A stretch of DNA of 64,000 bases from Terebella lapidaria (lineage: Eukaryota; Annelida; Polychaeta; Terebellida; Terebellidae), in NCBI GenBank assembly GCA_949152475.1, contig OX424564.1, positions 34,780,165 to 34,844,164 of the forward strand. The letters are read 5' to 3'. Below the pieces are notes generated by a model that saw nothing but the letters and a program-made list of their open reading frames with translations, made no database searches and was not told the origin of the DNA. Positions 45,310-55,968 of this stretch are shown here, piece after piece. The translations under genes were made by a program, and so were the position numbers. Every line of letters begins with the position of its first letter. The first letter of the stretch is position 1.

Positions 45310-48300
45310 TTGTACAATATATGTAACTTGTCATGTGGAAGATCATGTGATCTGCCTTGTTATAATAGCAATAGCAAGAACAATGTGAGTTTAAATATAT
45401 CTGACACACATGTTGCTATAAGTGATATCAATTGTGATAGTATGAATGAAAGTGTGATTATAAATGATTTGTATGACATTAGTGAGTGGCAAGCGTTCAA
45501 AAATACTGATTGTGAGAATGATGGTAATGAAAACAAGTATTTACTGGATGATTCTAGCCAAAGTAATGAACCCCCTGGTGATAATGTTTGTCAACAATAT
45601 AGTTTCCCCAGTACCTGATGAATGTCAAAATGTGACCAATTTGCTGGATGACACATATAGTCAGAGCACCCTTAGCTGCATAAATGCACCGATAGACATG
45701 AGTTGCATAACTGCTGTTCCTGCCAATAACATGCAAAACAGGCTATATGATAGCCATCATAGTGTACATGATGATGATACCATTATGACTGTAGATGATA
45801 TAGCCGGTGATGGTATGAATCTATATACTGAGCTGAAAGCTCTGAAAGTTCAATATCCCTATAATATTTTGTATGCACATCAAATTTGAATGGACTGCGC
45901 ACTAAATTTCATGAGACTAAATATATTCCAGAGCATAAATATGTTGATGTTCTAGCTCTTAGTGACTGTAAACTGGCAGACAACAATGCCCTGTTTAATG
46001 TCCAAGGGTACTCTGTGTTCAGAGAAGATAATAGGAAAAACAGTGCAGGACTGCTGGTTTATGTTACAAGCAATATCCCCCATAGGCAGCTTAATTTTGA
46101 AATAAGTAATTCACATCCAGACATTGAAATGATGTGCTTGGAACTTGTATTAGACAAAGGTGATAAATGGGCTTTCATCCACTTATACAAGAATCCACTT
46201 GTACATACTGTTGATTCCGAAAAGTTTCTTTCATGATATGTTCGACAGTATTATCAAAATGTTTGACAGTGTGATCTTGGTTGGTGATTTGAATTTCAAT
46301 TTGCTGCATCCATGTCTACTGAAAAATCTGCATGTCTGTATATGACCTAAATAATATCATAACGTCACCAACATGTTATAAGTCATCAAAGCCTACATTG
46401 ATTGATGTTTTTCTAACAAACCAGAAAAATCGCTTTATGAAAAGTTTCTCATTTGATATAGGAATCTGTGATTTTCATAATCTTATTGGTGCTGTCATGA
46501 GGAAGCATGTACTTAAACCATGTTCTAGAACTATAAAATACCGCAAGGTGAATCAGATAGATTATGACAAGGTTAGAGACGATCTTGAGATGGAAAATAG
46601 GGAATGCATTAGATCCTGATCCAAACAAAGCATTCGCTGAATTTCATGACACTATGATGAAAATCTTCAATGATCATGCCCCTTTGCAAGCAAAAATACG
46701 CAAAACGATTTTCCAATTATGACAAGCGAATTAAGGCCTGCAATATATATCCGAAATATGTTTCGGAATAAATACTACAAATCACGATCTAAAACATCAT
46801 CATGCGCTTCATAAACAGAAACGAAATAGGGTGATCAGAATCAAACGTACCCTTGTACATAGATACTTTATCATGCGCTGCCGACATGGGAATTCCAATG
46901 CGCATTTTCGGAAAACGGTTTAGCCATTTTTTCGAATAGCTCTTGCATAGATGGCGATATTATGTTGCGGGAAAATGACAATTCACTCACTGATAAAGGA
47001 TTGATCTGTGATACACTTAACATTTTTTTGTGACAATAGGAGATGATATAGGAGCACCAGAGGACATGACAAAACCTCTGGCTGATATAATAGAGTCATA
47101 TAAATATCTCCCATCGGTGGTGTCAATAGGTGCCAATTGCAGATATTGCCCCTTTAAATTTTCTGAAATTAACCCGGCTGAAGAAAATTAACCCGAAGAA
47201 AGAAAAAGCACCTGGGTATGACGCAATACCCCCAATTTTTGTGATATCACTAAAATATGAATTAGTGACTCCAATAACTACCCTCATGAATGTATGTATA
47301 CACCATAACGTAATCCTGAAAACCTCAAAAAATCAAACATTCGACCAGTATTAAAAAAGAAAGATAAGTTGGAAAAAGACAATTACCGCTCCATTAATCT
47401 ATTGACAGTATTCTCAAAAAATTTTGAACGGGTAATAAACAACCAGTTCACAAATTTACCTGATGCCATTTTACACCCTCTATTATCTGGCTTCAGAAAA
47501 GGTCACGGATGCAAAGACATAATAACTCTTTTAACGGAAGACTGGCGATTAGCATTAGACCAAAATTTATATATTGGCGCAATAGCAATTGACTTGTCCA
47601 AAGCATTCGACTACATCCCGCATGGCCTGCTCTTGGCTAAACTGCACAAATATGGCTTGGACATAGAATCTTGTGAATTTGTAAAATCATATATATATGT
47701 AATCGTTCACAAAGGGTCAAGATCGATGACATTTCAAGCGAGTGGGTCACCAGTAAAAAGGGTGTGCCCCAGGGGTCGATACTTGGACCTGTCTTGTTCA
47801 ATATATTTATTATTAATGACTCGCTGTATCTGAATACAAAATGCACAATCTATAATTATGCGGATGACAATACCTTGTCACATTTAGACAAGAATATAGC
47901 AGATGTCAAATCTACGCTTGGATGCGATGTCCTTATGGTGATTGAATGGTTCGAATATAACCTGATGAGAGCTAATCCCAATATATTTCAGCTAGTTTTC
48001 CTGGGTAAACATATACTGTCCACGGAGCACTCGATGTTACTCTGGTGGGATTGAATTCTATGAATGTTTTGGGAGTTGCGTTGGATCAGGAACTAAATTT
48101 TAACAAACATGTTGACAATATTTGTTCAAAATCTGCTAAGCAGGCAAATGCGCTCTCTCGCATTAATAGTAATCTTGACTATAAAAGTCGCATAAGTATC
48201 TACAACTCTTATATTATCTCAAACTTTAACTATTATACTTGTGTATGGATGTTAAATAAAACTAATAAAAGTAACCTTAAAAAGTTAGACAAGATTAATG

Positions 48301-48414
48301 AGCGAGCAATCAGACTTGTTTATAACGACAAAGTGTCTCAGTTTGATGAACTGTTAGCAAGAGATAATATAGTCGGGCATGTACGGGGGGTCCCTTTGCA
48401 CCCCCCCCCCCCCC
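45310..48414 (+). pseudogene. LINE C ORF2, 5' part: endonuclease and reverse transcriptase (frameshifted)
   Basis: An acidic, Asn/Ser-rich leader of about 190 residues (45310-45885) precedes the APE-type endonuclease: NGLRTKFHE, DVLALSDCKLADN (the usual catalytic Glu is replaced), GYSVFREDNRKNSAGLLVYV, VGDLNFNLL and PTLIDVFLTN near 46400. Reverse-transcriptase motifs follow: APGYDAIPP near 47212, NYRSINLLTVFSK near 47381, AIDLSKAFDYIPHG near 47583, GSILGPVLF near 47773, YADDNT near 47857 and LGVALDQELNFNKH near 48071. Frameshifts occur near 45600, 46235, 46330, 47350 and 48040. The frame is cut by the palindromic element at 48370 and resumes at 50346. Confidence 0.78.
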
Positions 48415-50342
48415 CATGATCCTCCAAAACCAACTTTTTTCTCAAGGTTTTTTAATACTAAGAAACATTACATATGTCTCCGGTTGCGCATCCATTGCAA
48501 AAATTGGTTTTCGGGCCATTTTCCAAAATGGCCGCCCCGCGAAATCTCGAATTTTGAGATTGCTTCACTTTAAGCTGCATAGGTCTACAAAATAAAATCT
48601 TTGTTACCTTTTGCTGCTCATTGTAGGGGCCTTATACATTGTACATGAGAAAACAGTGGTTAAATAAACATTTATAATATGAATATGTCCATATATCCAA
48701 GATGGCCGCCAAATTTAGATAATTTTTCACTAAAATGTCCATAACTTCGGACTGAGTCAACCTAGGATGTTCATTTTGGGGTCTATACCTAGGTTTTCAT
48801 ATACAGGGAATCCATTTAGACCAAAATAAATACAATCAAGCTATTCCTTTTGATGCATGCATCCAAGATGGCCGCCAAAATTAGATAATTTTTCACTAAA
48901 ATGTCCATAATTTCGGACTGAGTCAACCTAGGATGTTCATTTTGGGGTCTATATCTAGGTTTTCATATACAGGGAATCCATTCAGACCAAAATAAATACA
49001 ATCAAGCTATTTCTTTTGATGCATGTACACCTGCACACATGGTACACGCTACACATTCATTTAGATATCTCTCGAAAATAGCCCCCTTGACACCCCTATG
49101 GTCTCAATTGTGGATCTTGCTTGGATATTTCTGATAGAGACTTTTACTGATTTGCAATCCCAATAAATCCTTAAACAAAGAGAGCTTGATTTGATTAGTT
49201 TTGTTAATTAACAGATATCCAAGATGCCTGCTAAACACACCCCGAAAATTCAAGTTCGTAACTAATTGTGCTATAAAGATGTGTGATACTTACTTTCAAG
49301 GGTATTTTGGTATGTAGATTCCATTTTTGGTGTTATTCTAGCTATATAATATCAATTTAAAATGATAACAGCATCTCATTGAGATGGAAAGCAAATAAAA
49401 ACATATTGTTATTTGAATTTATTCATACACTTATGCATTACGCATTACTCACCAACATGCTTGGGATACTTTTTATATCACAAACAGAGAACAATAATGT
49501 AGAATATCTTCATTGGCTATCTTAACACATGAACATGATGGAACATGGTACTATGATATTGGTACTGCTATATTGGCTGAATTGACATATTAACTGATGA
49601 AGTCTTCACCATTGCCCTGCATTCTCTTGCAGTACAACAACGTTGTCTTGAGCTGTGTAGCGTGTACCATGTGTGCAGGTTACATGCATCAAAAGAAATA
49701 GCTTGATTGTATTTATTTTGGTCTGAATGGATTCCCTGTATATGAAAACCTAGATATAGACCCCAAAATGAACATCCTAGGTTGACTCAGTCCGAAATTA
49801 TGGACATTTTAGTGAAAAATTATCTAATTTTGGCGGCCATCTTGGATGCATGCATCAAAAGGAATAGCTTGATTGTATTTATTTTGGTCTAAATGGATTC
49901 CCTGTATATGAAAACCTAGGTATAGACCCCAAAATGAACATCCTAGGTTGACTCAGTCCGAAGTTATGGACATTTTAATGAAAAATTATCTAAATTTGGC
50001 GGCCATCTTGGATATATGGACATATTCATATTATAAATGTTTATTCAACCACTGTTTTCTCATGTACAATGTATAAGGCCCCTACAATGAGCAGCAAAAG
50101 GTAACAAAGATTTTATTTTGTAGACCTATGCAGCTTGAAGTGAAGCAATCTCAAAATTCGAGATTTCGCGGGGCGGCCATTTTGAAAAATGGCCCGAAAA
50201 CCAATTTTTGCAATGGATGCGCAACCGGAGACATATGTAATGTTTCTTAGTATTAAAAAACCTTAAGAAAAAAGATGGTTTTGGAGGATCATGGGGGGGG
50301 GGGGGGCGGGGTGCAAAGGGACCCCCTGTACATGCCCGACTA
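48370..50342. mobile_element. 1.97-kb palindromic element inserted in LINE C ORF2
   Basis: Arms of about 680 bp (48370-49055 and 49660-50342) are near-perfect reverse complements, beginning TAGTCGGGCATGTAC and followed by GGGGTCCCTTTGCACCCC with a long C tract (G tract on the other arm). Each arm contains a tandem pair of a roughly 160-bp unit with AAGATGGCCGCCAAA and CCTAGGATGTTCATTTTGGG. The loop (about 600 bp) has no coding signal. Flanks give a 3-bp ATA (48367-48369, 50343-50345), or 5-bp TAATA, target duplication. The class is unknown. Confidence 0.82.
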
Positions 50343-50345
50343 ATA

Positions 50346-50548
50346 CATTTGATATCTATAAACGTTGTATTTATGTAATACTAGTAGCTGTTGAAACTTT
50401 CAAATTCAGGCATATTATTGTACCTACCTATCTGTGTAATTTGCTACAAGAACATATTTCTCAATATAGTCTAAGGGTAAATATAAGTCTAAGAGGCTAT
50501 CATTCCTTTCGCTATCTGGCTTCTAAACTCTGGAACCTATTAGACTAG
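50346..50548 (+). pseudogene. LINE C ORF2, C-terminal end, beyond the palindromic insertion
   Basis: The frame resumes with TFDIYKRC and runs through VPTYLCNLL, YSLRVNISLRGYHSFRYLAS and KLWNLLD to a stop. This is the standard C-terminal end of jockey/CR1-like ORF2 proteins, so it belongs to the sequence interrupted at 48370. Confidence 0.75.
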
Positions 50549-50700
50549 GTACAAAATCTCAAAATAACACTTTAGGGGGGATGGAATGTTACTGCCTGTC
50601 ACCCATGCTGGGGTCAAAGTAGGGTCCCTACTGGTCAATATTAGCCCGGATGACATTCAAAATTTTAATTTTTTCATAAAATTCTAACAATTTTATATAC

Positions 50701-52640
50701 GGACGAAGCCGCGGTTATTTTTCTCGTTTTGAAATTCACATAAAAGACTGTTGAATCGCGAATAATGAAGCTAGAGTTATCATTTTGGTGTCAAAATGTC
50801 TGGAATTAAATGGCAAATCAAGAAAAATACCATCTACATCAGTTCATGGTGTAAGTTTTGTATTATAACATGAAAACACATAATAATAAGTCCGAAATTG
50901 CCTTCGATTTCACAATCTGAGATCTGCGAAAATGGGTGTTCCAGTTCACAAATCTATTTTATCTTTACGAAAACTTCACTAAAATTACCCTAGATTATAT
51001 ACCATACTGCCAAAAAAAACCTTCCCAAGGTCTTAACCAAATTTACAGCTAGAAATCAAATGAACCTAACACTACCCCCTAGTAAACTCCGTGATCGCAT
51101 GATATTCTCGAATTTGACAAAACTAGTTATACTCTCACATATTACTATGCTAGAATGATTATTTTGATGTCAAATGATACGAATCATCATTTCAAACATA
51201 CAATACAGTAATCAGTTAGAGATGTGAAATTTCTTCTCATCAAAACATAAGATATCCACCAAAATTTGACCATAACCATTGATTGGTTAATGATTAATCT
51301 TACCAATAACTATGATGGACAAATTATTTTGATATCAAATGATAGGAATCATTAGTCCAAACCCGAATAAAAAATCCAAGTCCAGATGTGTTTTTTTTTC
51401 ATGAAAACTACAAAAACACACCAAAATTTGACCACAATAATTTATTTACTGTGTCGGCATCTTAGAAAGTTGATCGTTTGTGGTTATTCGCTGCTAATGT
51501 TGTCAAGTGTTCTGCTAGTGTTACTTAGTCGACATAGTGACCAGTAGCTTAATTCATCATAATTTTAACATATTTGAATCCATAATATTCGCCAACTAAA
51601 TATAATATTCACTCTGTGAATTTTTTACAGGGTTTTGAGAGGAGGGGATATATGTATTTCATAGTGTTTTGTGATCGAGTATTCAAAGAAATCTTAACAT
51701 TTTATATACAATCAAAACGGGAAATTAATTACCGGTACCATTTCGATGGATACATTGTATAATTGGTTCATGCGGGTGGAGATTCATGCCACCACAAAAT
51801 GTGAGTTGTGGTCCAAAATCGTACCACTAATAAGAGTTCATAAAACTTCATAAGATCACTTGTCATTTGACTAAAATGTTGCAACATTCAGTTTTACTTC
51901 CTATGTTGGATCTTTTCCCCTTCTTGACTCCTCGATCATGAGATCATACAAAACCCGTTCTAATTGAAACATACGGCCTAAAATGAAGAGTTTGTTTCAG
52001 AGCAAAACACTATTGATACATGTATGAACTGGTATGTAGTCTAAAATTTATGACAAGAAACCAACCTTCTGCAAATAATATTAGCAACATGTTCTTCTAA
52101 GCTTCGGATCAACAAAATATTTATCTTCCAGCCTCTTTAATTGTACATGTCATGACATGTGCATATTCAAGGGGTATGGCCAGCATAAACATAGACATGG
52201 GAAAGCTCAACACAGATTAATTTGACAATGAAATGTAATCCATATCATTCTCATTTCCTCTCAAACAGTAGTTCGTTCCCAAGGTCGTATTATTGTTGCT
52301 CAAGTCGGGATTGTTTGATCAGTCTGTACAGACATAACCTTCAGTATAAGACATTGCATTCTTTGGAGAACATGTTCCTGTGCAATGGTCCTTCTAACAT
52401 TTGAATCGCATGGCTTTTGGTGCTAACATCTGATCTGTATGGTGAATCGAGATGATCTCAGCAACCACACTCGAGCCATGATCATTTGGGCTTGAAGCTT
52501 TGACAGCCTTCTGTAGCGAGGTTCTCCAGATGCAAGCCTAATAGCTGACTCATGCAATGTGGTATTTGAGAGCTTCCTTTATTTTGGTACAAGATGAAAT
52601 GTTTGCTCATTCCTGCTGCAGAATGGTTTGTACCTGACAG
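50701..52640. other. no gene seen
   Basis: AT-rich DNA. Short phrases such as TTTTGATGTCAAATGATA(C/G)GAATCAT recur near 51160 and 51330, suggesting an old tandem or dispersed repeat. I see no coding evidence. Confidence 0.4.
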
Positions 52641-52653
52641 AATTTATGTCTGT

Positions 52654-53535
52654 TTAGAAATATTCTTCGTGGGTTTTTTTGAGAAATTTCTTGGAGAAGT
52701 ATGAAACACATTCAGAGCCATCGAGAAGTTCTTCTCTGTTGGAGAATGATTTACCAATCTTTTTCCTGACATCACACATGTTTTGATCAGCCATTGTCGA
52801 CTGAAATGGCCGTGTCTTTCCTTTGGCAACAAAATCACTGCATACGACCATGCCAAGTGAGATGCCTATGGCTGTGGTGTCGATGTACATGTACCTTGTA
52901 CATTGTTTGTTTTCAGGGCAGGATAGAACTCTCGCACATGCCAACACAGCAACTTAGGTGCTGGTGACCTGAGGATGAAGCAGCTATTTGCTTTTGATGC
53001 TGCATGACTGGCAGCTCCCTCCTGTTTGATGCTCAACTGATCGAACCAGTAGTCCGAATGGTGCTGTGCCCAACAACGAGGTTGTACGTAGTACTCTTTA
53101 CTGTGTGTTAGTAATCACAACAAGTGTGCAAGACTACATACTCAGTCTGCTGCCATTCAAATCGGAATTGAGACAGACTTGTCTAGTTACTCACGTCACA
53201 TTAATTTCTTCGACCGTGTTGGACAATTTTGATTTTCTTTTGATGTATACAACGGATTAAGGATCCATGACATAGTTGACTCTTTTGTGAGTGAGCATGT
53301 AGGCATGTAGGCACCAGTTGAAAGATGTACTGAGCCTGAACTCCAAGTGTCTTGAGAGCATTCTTGACAAAGTGCAGTACTTCCATACCATCGGTGAGAA
53401 CTGCCGATTGTGGAACATCTTCAACTGGTTCATGGTAGTCTTCGAGGATGTGTAACAGAGGCACCTTGGTTGTTTAAGCAGGAACTCCAGCTGTGTTGGC
53501 CAATGTCCATAGCAGTGACCACAATGGGACTGCAT
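52654..53535 (-). pseudogene. remnant of an unrecognised protein family, probably mobile-element derived
   Basis: Minus-strand frames at 53535-53201 read like diverged protein with frameshifts (ILEDYHEPVEDVPQSAVLTD, GMEVLHFVKNALKTLGVQAQ, then KRVNYVMDP in a neighbouring frame). A second open frame follows at 52947-52654 (DVRKKIGKSFSNREELLDGS). The TDGM..L segment recalls uncharacterised repetitive proteins of aquatic invertebrates, but I cannot name the family. Confidence 0.3.
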
Positions 53536-53624
53536 CTTTCATGTTCAGTTGACAATTCCGAGCAATAACTAGCATTTTAGCAAATAGACTCCAATCAGCT
53601 TGTATAACCTTCTATTGTAAATTG

Positions 53625-53938
53625 TGTGACGTTTGGTAATGACTTGTTTTCGGTGTGGCCCAAAAAACCTGGTTTCTCTGATCGTATAGACTTTATGTAA
53701 CTCCCGCTCGTTGTGATTCGAGAGCCGTCACTAAATTGGTGTCCCCCAACGCTGGTGTATCATCACTCCGTAGCTCACCGGCTTCACTTAGGCAAGAAGC
53801 AACTCAGATGTAAATAAATTGAAGATTTATATACATCAAATCAACTTACAATTGTATGGCTGGTCACCCACGTGACGTACAAATATGAAGTTCAGACATG
53901 GAGCACTGTATGATCACATTTCAAAAATAAATAGTGCA
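53625..53938 (-). repeat. 3' LTR of the Gypsy element
   Basis: These 314 bp are identical to 63687-64000. The LTR ends ...CCAAACGTCACA on the minus strand (CA end). The other boundary is not fixed: the LTR may extend a few dozen bases past 53938, because the second copy is cut by the window end at exactly that point. A TATATAAATC block sits mid-LTR. Confidence 0.88.
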
Positions 53939-53974
53939 CGAGGGCACAACTAAAAAGAGTTCTTAGCCGGCGGC

Positions 53975-53995
53975 GTCTCTCTGTCCCTTCCCGTT
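53975..53995 (-). other. candidate polypurine tract
   Basis: On the minus strand GGGAAGGGACAGAGAGAC is the only purine run just upstream of the 3' LTR. Its distance to the LTR boundary depends on where the LTR really begins. Confidence 0.4.
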
Positions 53996-54219
53996 GAAGT
54001 TTCCCGTCCCGCTTAGTCGAATGGTTTCTCCAGGTAGTCGGTCTAAATCCCGGTTGACTCTAAGGCCCTGAAGAAGGAGTCGTCCGCACGGAGTTCGTCG
54101 AGTCCCTTGGCTGTGGCGGTGACGATCTCCCCACGGTCGATGTCGCTGTTGCAGTGCTCTCAGAGCGGCCGTCCGCTCTCCCTTATATAGCCAGGGTGGC
54201 TGCGCGCGCATCTTCGTCC

Positions 54220-54455
54220 GCGAACGTATCTTCCGCACTCTTCTCCACGTGGTGAAGACTGCGTCCGCGAACGGTTCTTCCGCGAAGGCTCCTCTTCCGC
54301 GAACGGTGCTTCCGCGACTGATGCTTCCGCTGATGATGCTTCCGCAATCGTGCTTCCGCGAACGGTTCTTCCGCGAACGATGCTTCCGCTGATGATGCTT
54401 CCGCAATCGTGCTTCCGCCAACGGTTCTTCCGCGAACGGTGTCTTCGCAAGTGGA
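54220..54455. repeat. TTCCGCGAA repeat cluster between ORF3 and the 3' LTR
   Basis: At least five exact TTCCGCGAA cores and about eight near matches (GTCCGCGAACG, TTCCGCAATCG, TTCCGCTGATG, TTCCGCCAACG) occur. A longer repeat with GATGCTTCCGCTGATGATGC occurs twice. Minus-strand open frames across it are by-products of the repeat. Confidence 0.88.
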
Positions 54456-54640
54456 CTTTGTAGATCACGTGACCGTTCCTAACGAACGTTTCAGCGCGGC
54501 AGTTGCATGGTTTTGTTACAACTCCACCCTTTCTGGAGATCAACGTCCCCGTTGATCCTTTCTCTCTCTTCTTTTCTCTTCTTCCTCCTTCTTCGTCTTT
54601 TCCTGCCTGTCTGATGTTTACAGGGCTCTCTCCCTTCACT

Positions 54641-55729
54641 TCACTGGCGATCCACCTCGCTTTCGGACGTCTCCGCCAGCCTGTCTCGAGTGTCTGTATA
54701 TGCTCGGAGCTGTTCCCGGAGCAGCTTGGTCTCTCGGACGTGGGCTCGCAGCTCCTTCCGGTGGCTCTTCTCTCGTTGAGAGGCCTCCCCTCGCAGCTGC
54801 AGCACCTCGGCCTCGAGCTGTCTCTGCTCCTCCTTGGCTTGGAGCCGAGCCTCCGCTTGGGTGAGGTGGCGTCGTCCCATGGCTATCGTGGATGCCAGGT
54901 CCTCCAGGGCCTTCTCTCCGGCAGTGACCGCTCTGCCCAGGCCCTCCACATACGGTCGCAGTTGGTCCTCCTCCTCCGGAACGGGCTTGAGGTACCAACT
55001 CAGGTCTAGGGGCTTGTAGGTAGGGGCCGAGTCTCTGGGAACGGGGGGTCCGTCGTCCTCGGGGGTGGGGGCCTCCGGGGATTCCGCCTCTCTCCGCTCC
55101 TGCTGAGACTCCGGTTCCTCTTCGCTATTCGGGGGGTCGTCCTCGGGGTCTGGGGCGTCCTCTGACCTGGGGGCGTCCTCCCGGGGGCTTGACGGCGTGG
55201 AGCTGGTCGTCCCGCTGGCCGCAAAGCTGACAGTCTTCAGCTCAGGGGCAGACACAGTAGTCGGACCATCTCGGGGGTCGGACACGGGCGTGTCGGTCGT
55301 CGTCCTCCTCCGTCCTGGCTTGAGGGTGTTGCCGCTGGCATGCGACGTCTCATGCCGGTCTCTGTCAGCTCGGCGGGCGAATCGCTGGCTGCACATCTTG
55401 CAGAGGTGCCGCCCCTCCTTCTGCGTGTGTTTGGTCGCCACGTGTCGGCTAAAGTTGGATGCCGTCACGTGGATCCGGCAGGGGCTGCACCAGCGTCGCC
55501 CTCTCTCGGTGGACAACTTCCGGGCAGGGGACCGTCGACCTCCTCGGGGCTCCTCACGACGCTCCCGGCTCCTCGAGCGCTCCCGCTTCCGGTCAGGCTT
55601 GGTAGGTGGGTCGCTCATCTTGTCGACTTCAAGGGGCAGAAAGTCAGCCAAGTCGAAATCTGGAACGTCCCCGAAATCTTCGTCTGCAAATGCGGGTATC
55701 TCAATGATCTGCAGAGTTGGTGTGTTCAT
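54641..55729 (-). CDS. Gypsy ORF3: C2H2 zinc-finger / coiled-coil protein in the env position
   Basis: The 362-residue product begins MNTPTLQIIE and has no signal peptide and no membrane segment, so it is not an envelope protein. Residues about 45-75 are very basic (RKRERSRSRERREEPRGGRR), probably a nuclear-localisation and nucleic-acid-binding region. Two Cys2His2 fingers follow: WCSPCRIHVTASNFSRHVAT with KH (C-x2-C-x11-H-x4-H), and LCKMCSQRFARRADRDRHET with SH (C-x2-C-x12-H-x3-H). The middle is Pro/Glu/Asp-rich and likely disordered. The last 110 residues form a coiled coil (QLEAEVLQLRGEASQREKSH). It lies 240 bp after pol and is open throughout. A role in regulating the element or binding its repeats is inferred only. 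Confidence 0.85.
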   Translation of the reverse strand: MNTPTLQIIEIPAFADEDFGDVPDFDLADFLPLEVDKMSDPPTKPDRKRERSRSRERREEPRGGRRSPARKLSTERGRRWCSPCRIHVTASNFSRHVATKHTQKEGRHLCKMCSQRFARRADRDRHETSHASGNTLKPGRRRTTTDTPVSDPRDGPTTVSAPELKTVSFAASGTTSSTPSSPREDAPRSEDAPDPEDDPPNSEEEPESQQERREAESPEAPTPEDDGPPVPRDSAPTYKPLDLSWYLKPVPEEEDQLRPYVEGLGRAVTAGEKALEDLASTIAMGRRHLTQAEARLQAKEEQRQLEAEVLQLRGEASQREKSHRKELRAHVRETKLLREQLRAYTDTRDRLAETSESEVDRQ

Positions 55730-55845
55730 GGTTGAAGTGATGACGGAATCGTAGGCCGGCCTGCTTATATAGAAAAGGCGCGGACCAGGGATCTGGGGGA
55801 AAAAGCATTGTCGTGGAACGAAATAACGTTTTTCGCTTGCTTCCG

Positions 55846-55965
55846 CGAACGGTTCTTCCGCGAACGCTGCTTCCGCGAACGTGCTTCCGCGAACGGTACT
55901 TCCGCGAACGCTGCTTCCGCGAACGCTGCTTCCGCGAACGGTTCTTCCGCGAACGCTCCCGTCAT
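55846..55965. repeat. TTCCGCGAA repeat cluster between pol and ORF3
   Basis: Eight copies of CTTCCGCGAACG occur in about 120 bp, spaced 12-18 bp apart, immediately after the pol stop and before the ORF3 start. The core TTCCGCGAA is a near-palindrome. Confidence 0.92.
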
Positions 55966-55968
55966 CGT

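Larger units (their letters stand above)
43519..50700 (+). mobile_element. LINE C: non-LTR retrotransposon with an SGNH-NADAR-CCHC ORF1
   Basis: This is one plus-strand element with a decayed ORF1 (43519-45251) and ORF2 (about 45310-50548). ORF2 has an APE-type endonuclease and a jockey/CR1-like reverse transcriptase. Two transposons interrupt it: a TTAA MITE in ORF1 (44134-44573) and a palindromic element in the C-terminal part of ORF2 (48370-50342). The 3' untranslated region holds a GTTACTGCCTGTCACCCATG phrase and fades near 50700. Several frameshifts show it is dead. Confidence 0.78.

Noticed and set aside
53963-54639. Two overlapping open frames of 150-160 codons downstream of ORF3
   Set aside because: Most of their length is the TTCCGCGAA repeat cluster read in different frames, with no domain; they are by-products of GC-rich repeats.
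54641-55729. ORF3 considered as an envelope gene
   Set aside because: There is no signal peptide, no transmembrane segment and no cleavage or fusion features; the two C2H2 fingers define it instead.
55197-55754. Long plus-strand open frames opposite ORF3 and elsewhere opposite gag and pol
   Set aside because: They are antisense shadows of GC-rich coding sequence without motifs of their own.
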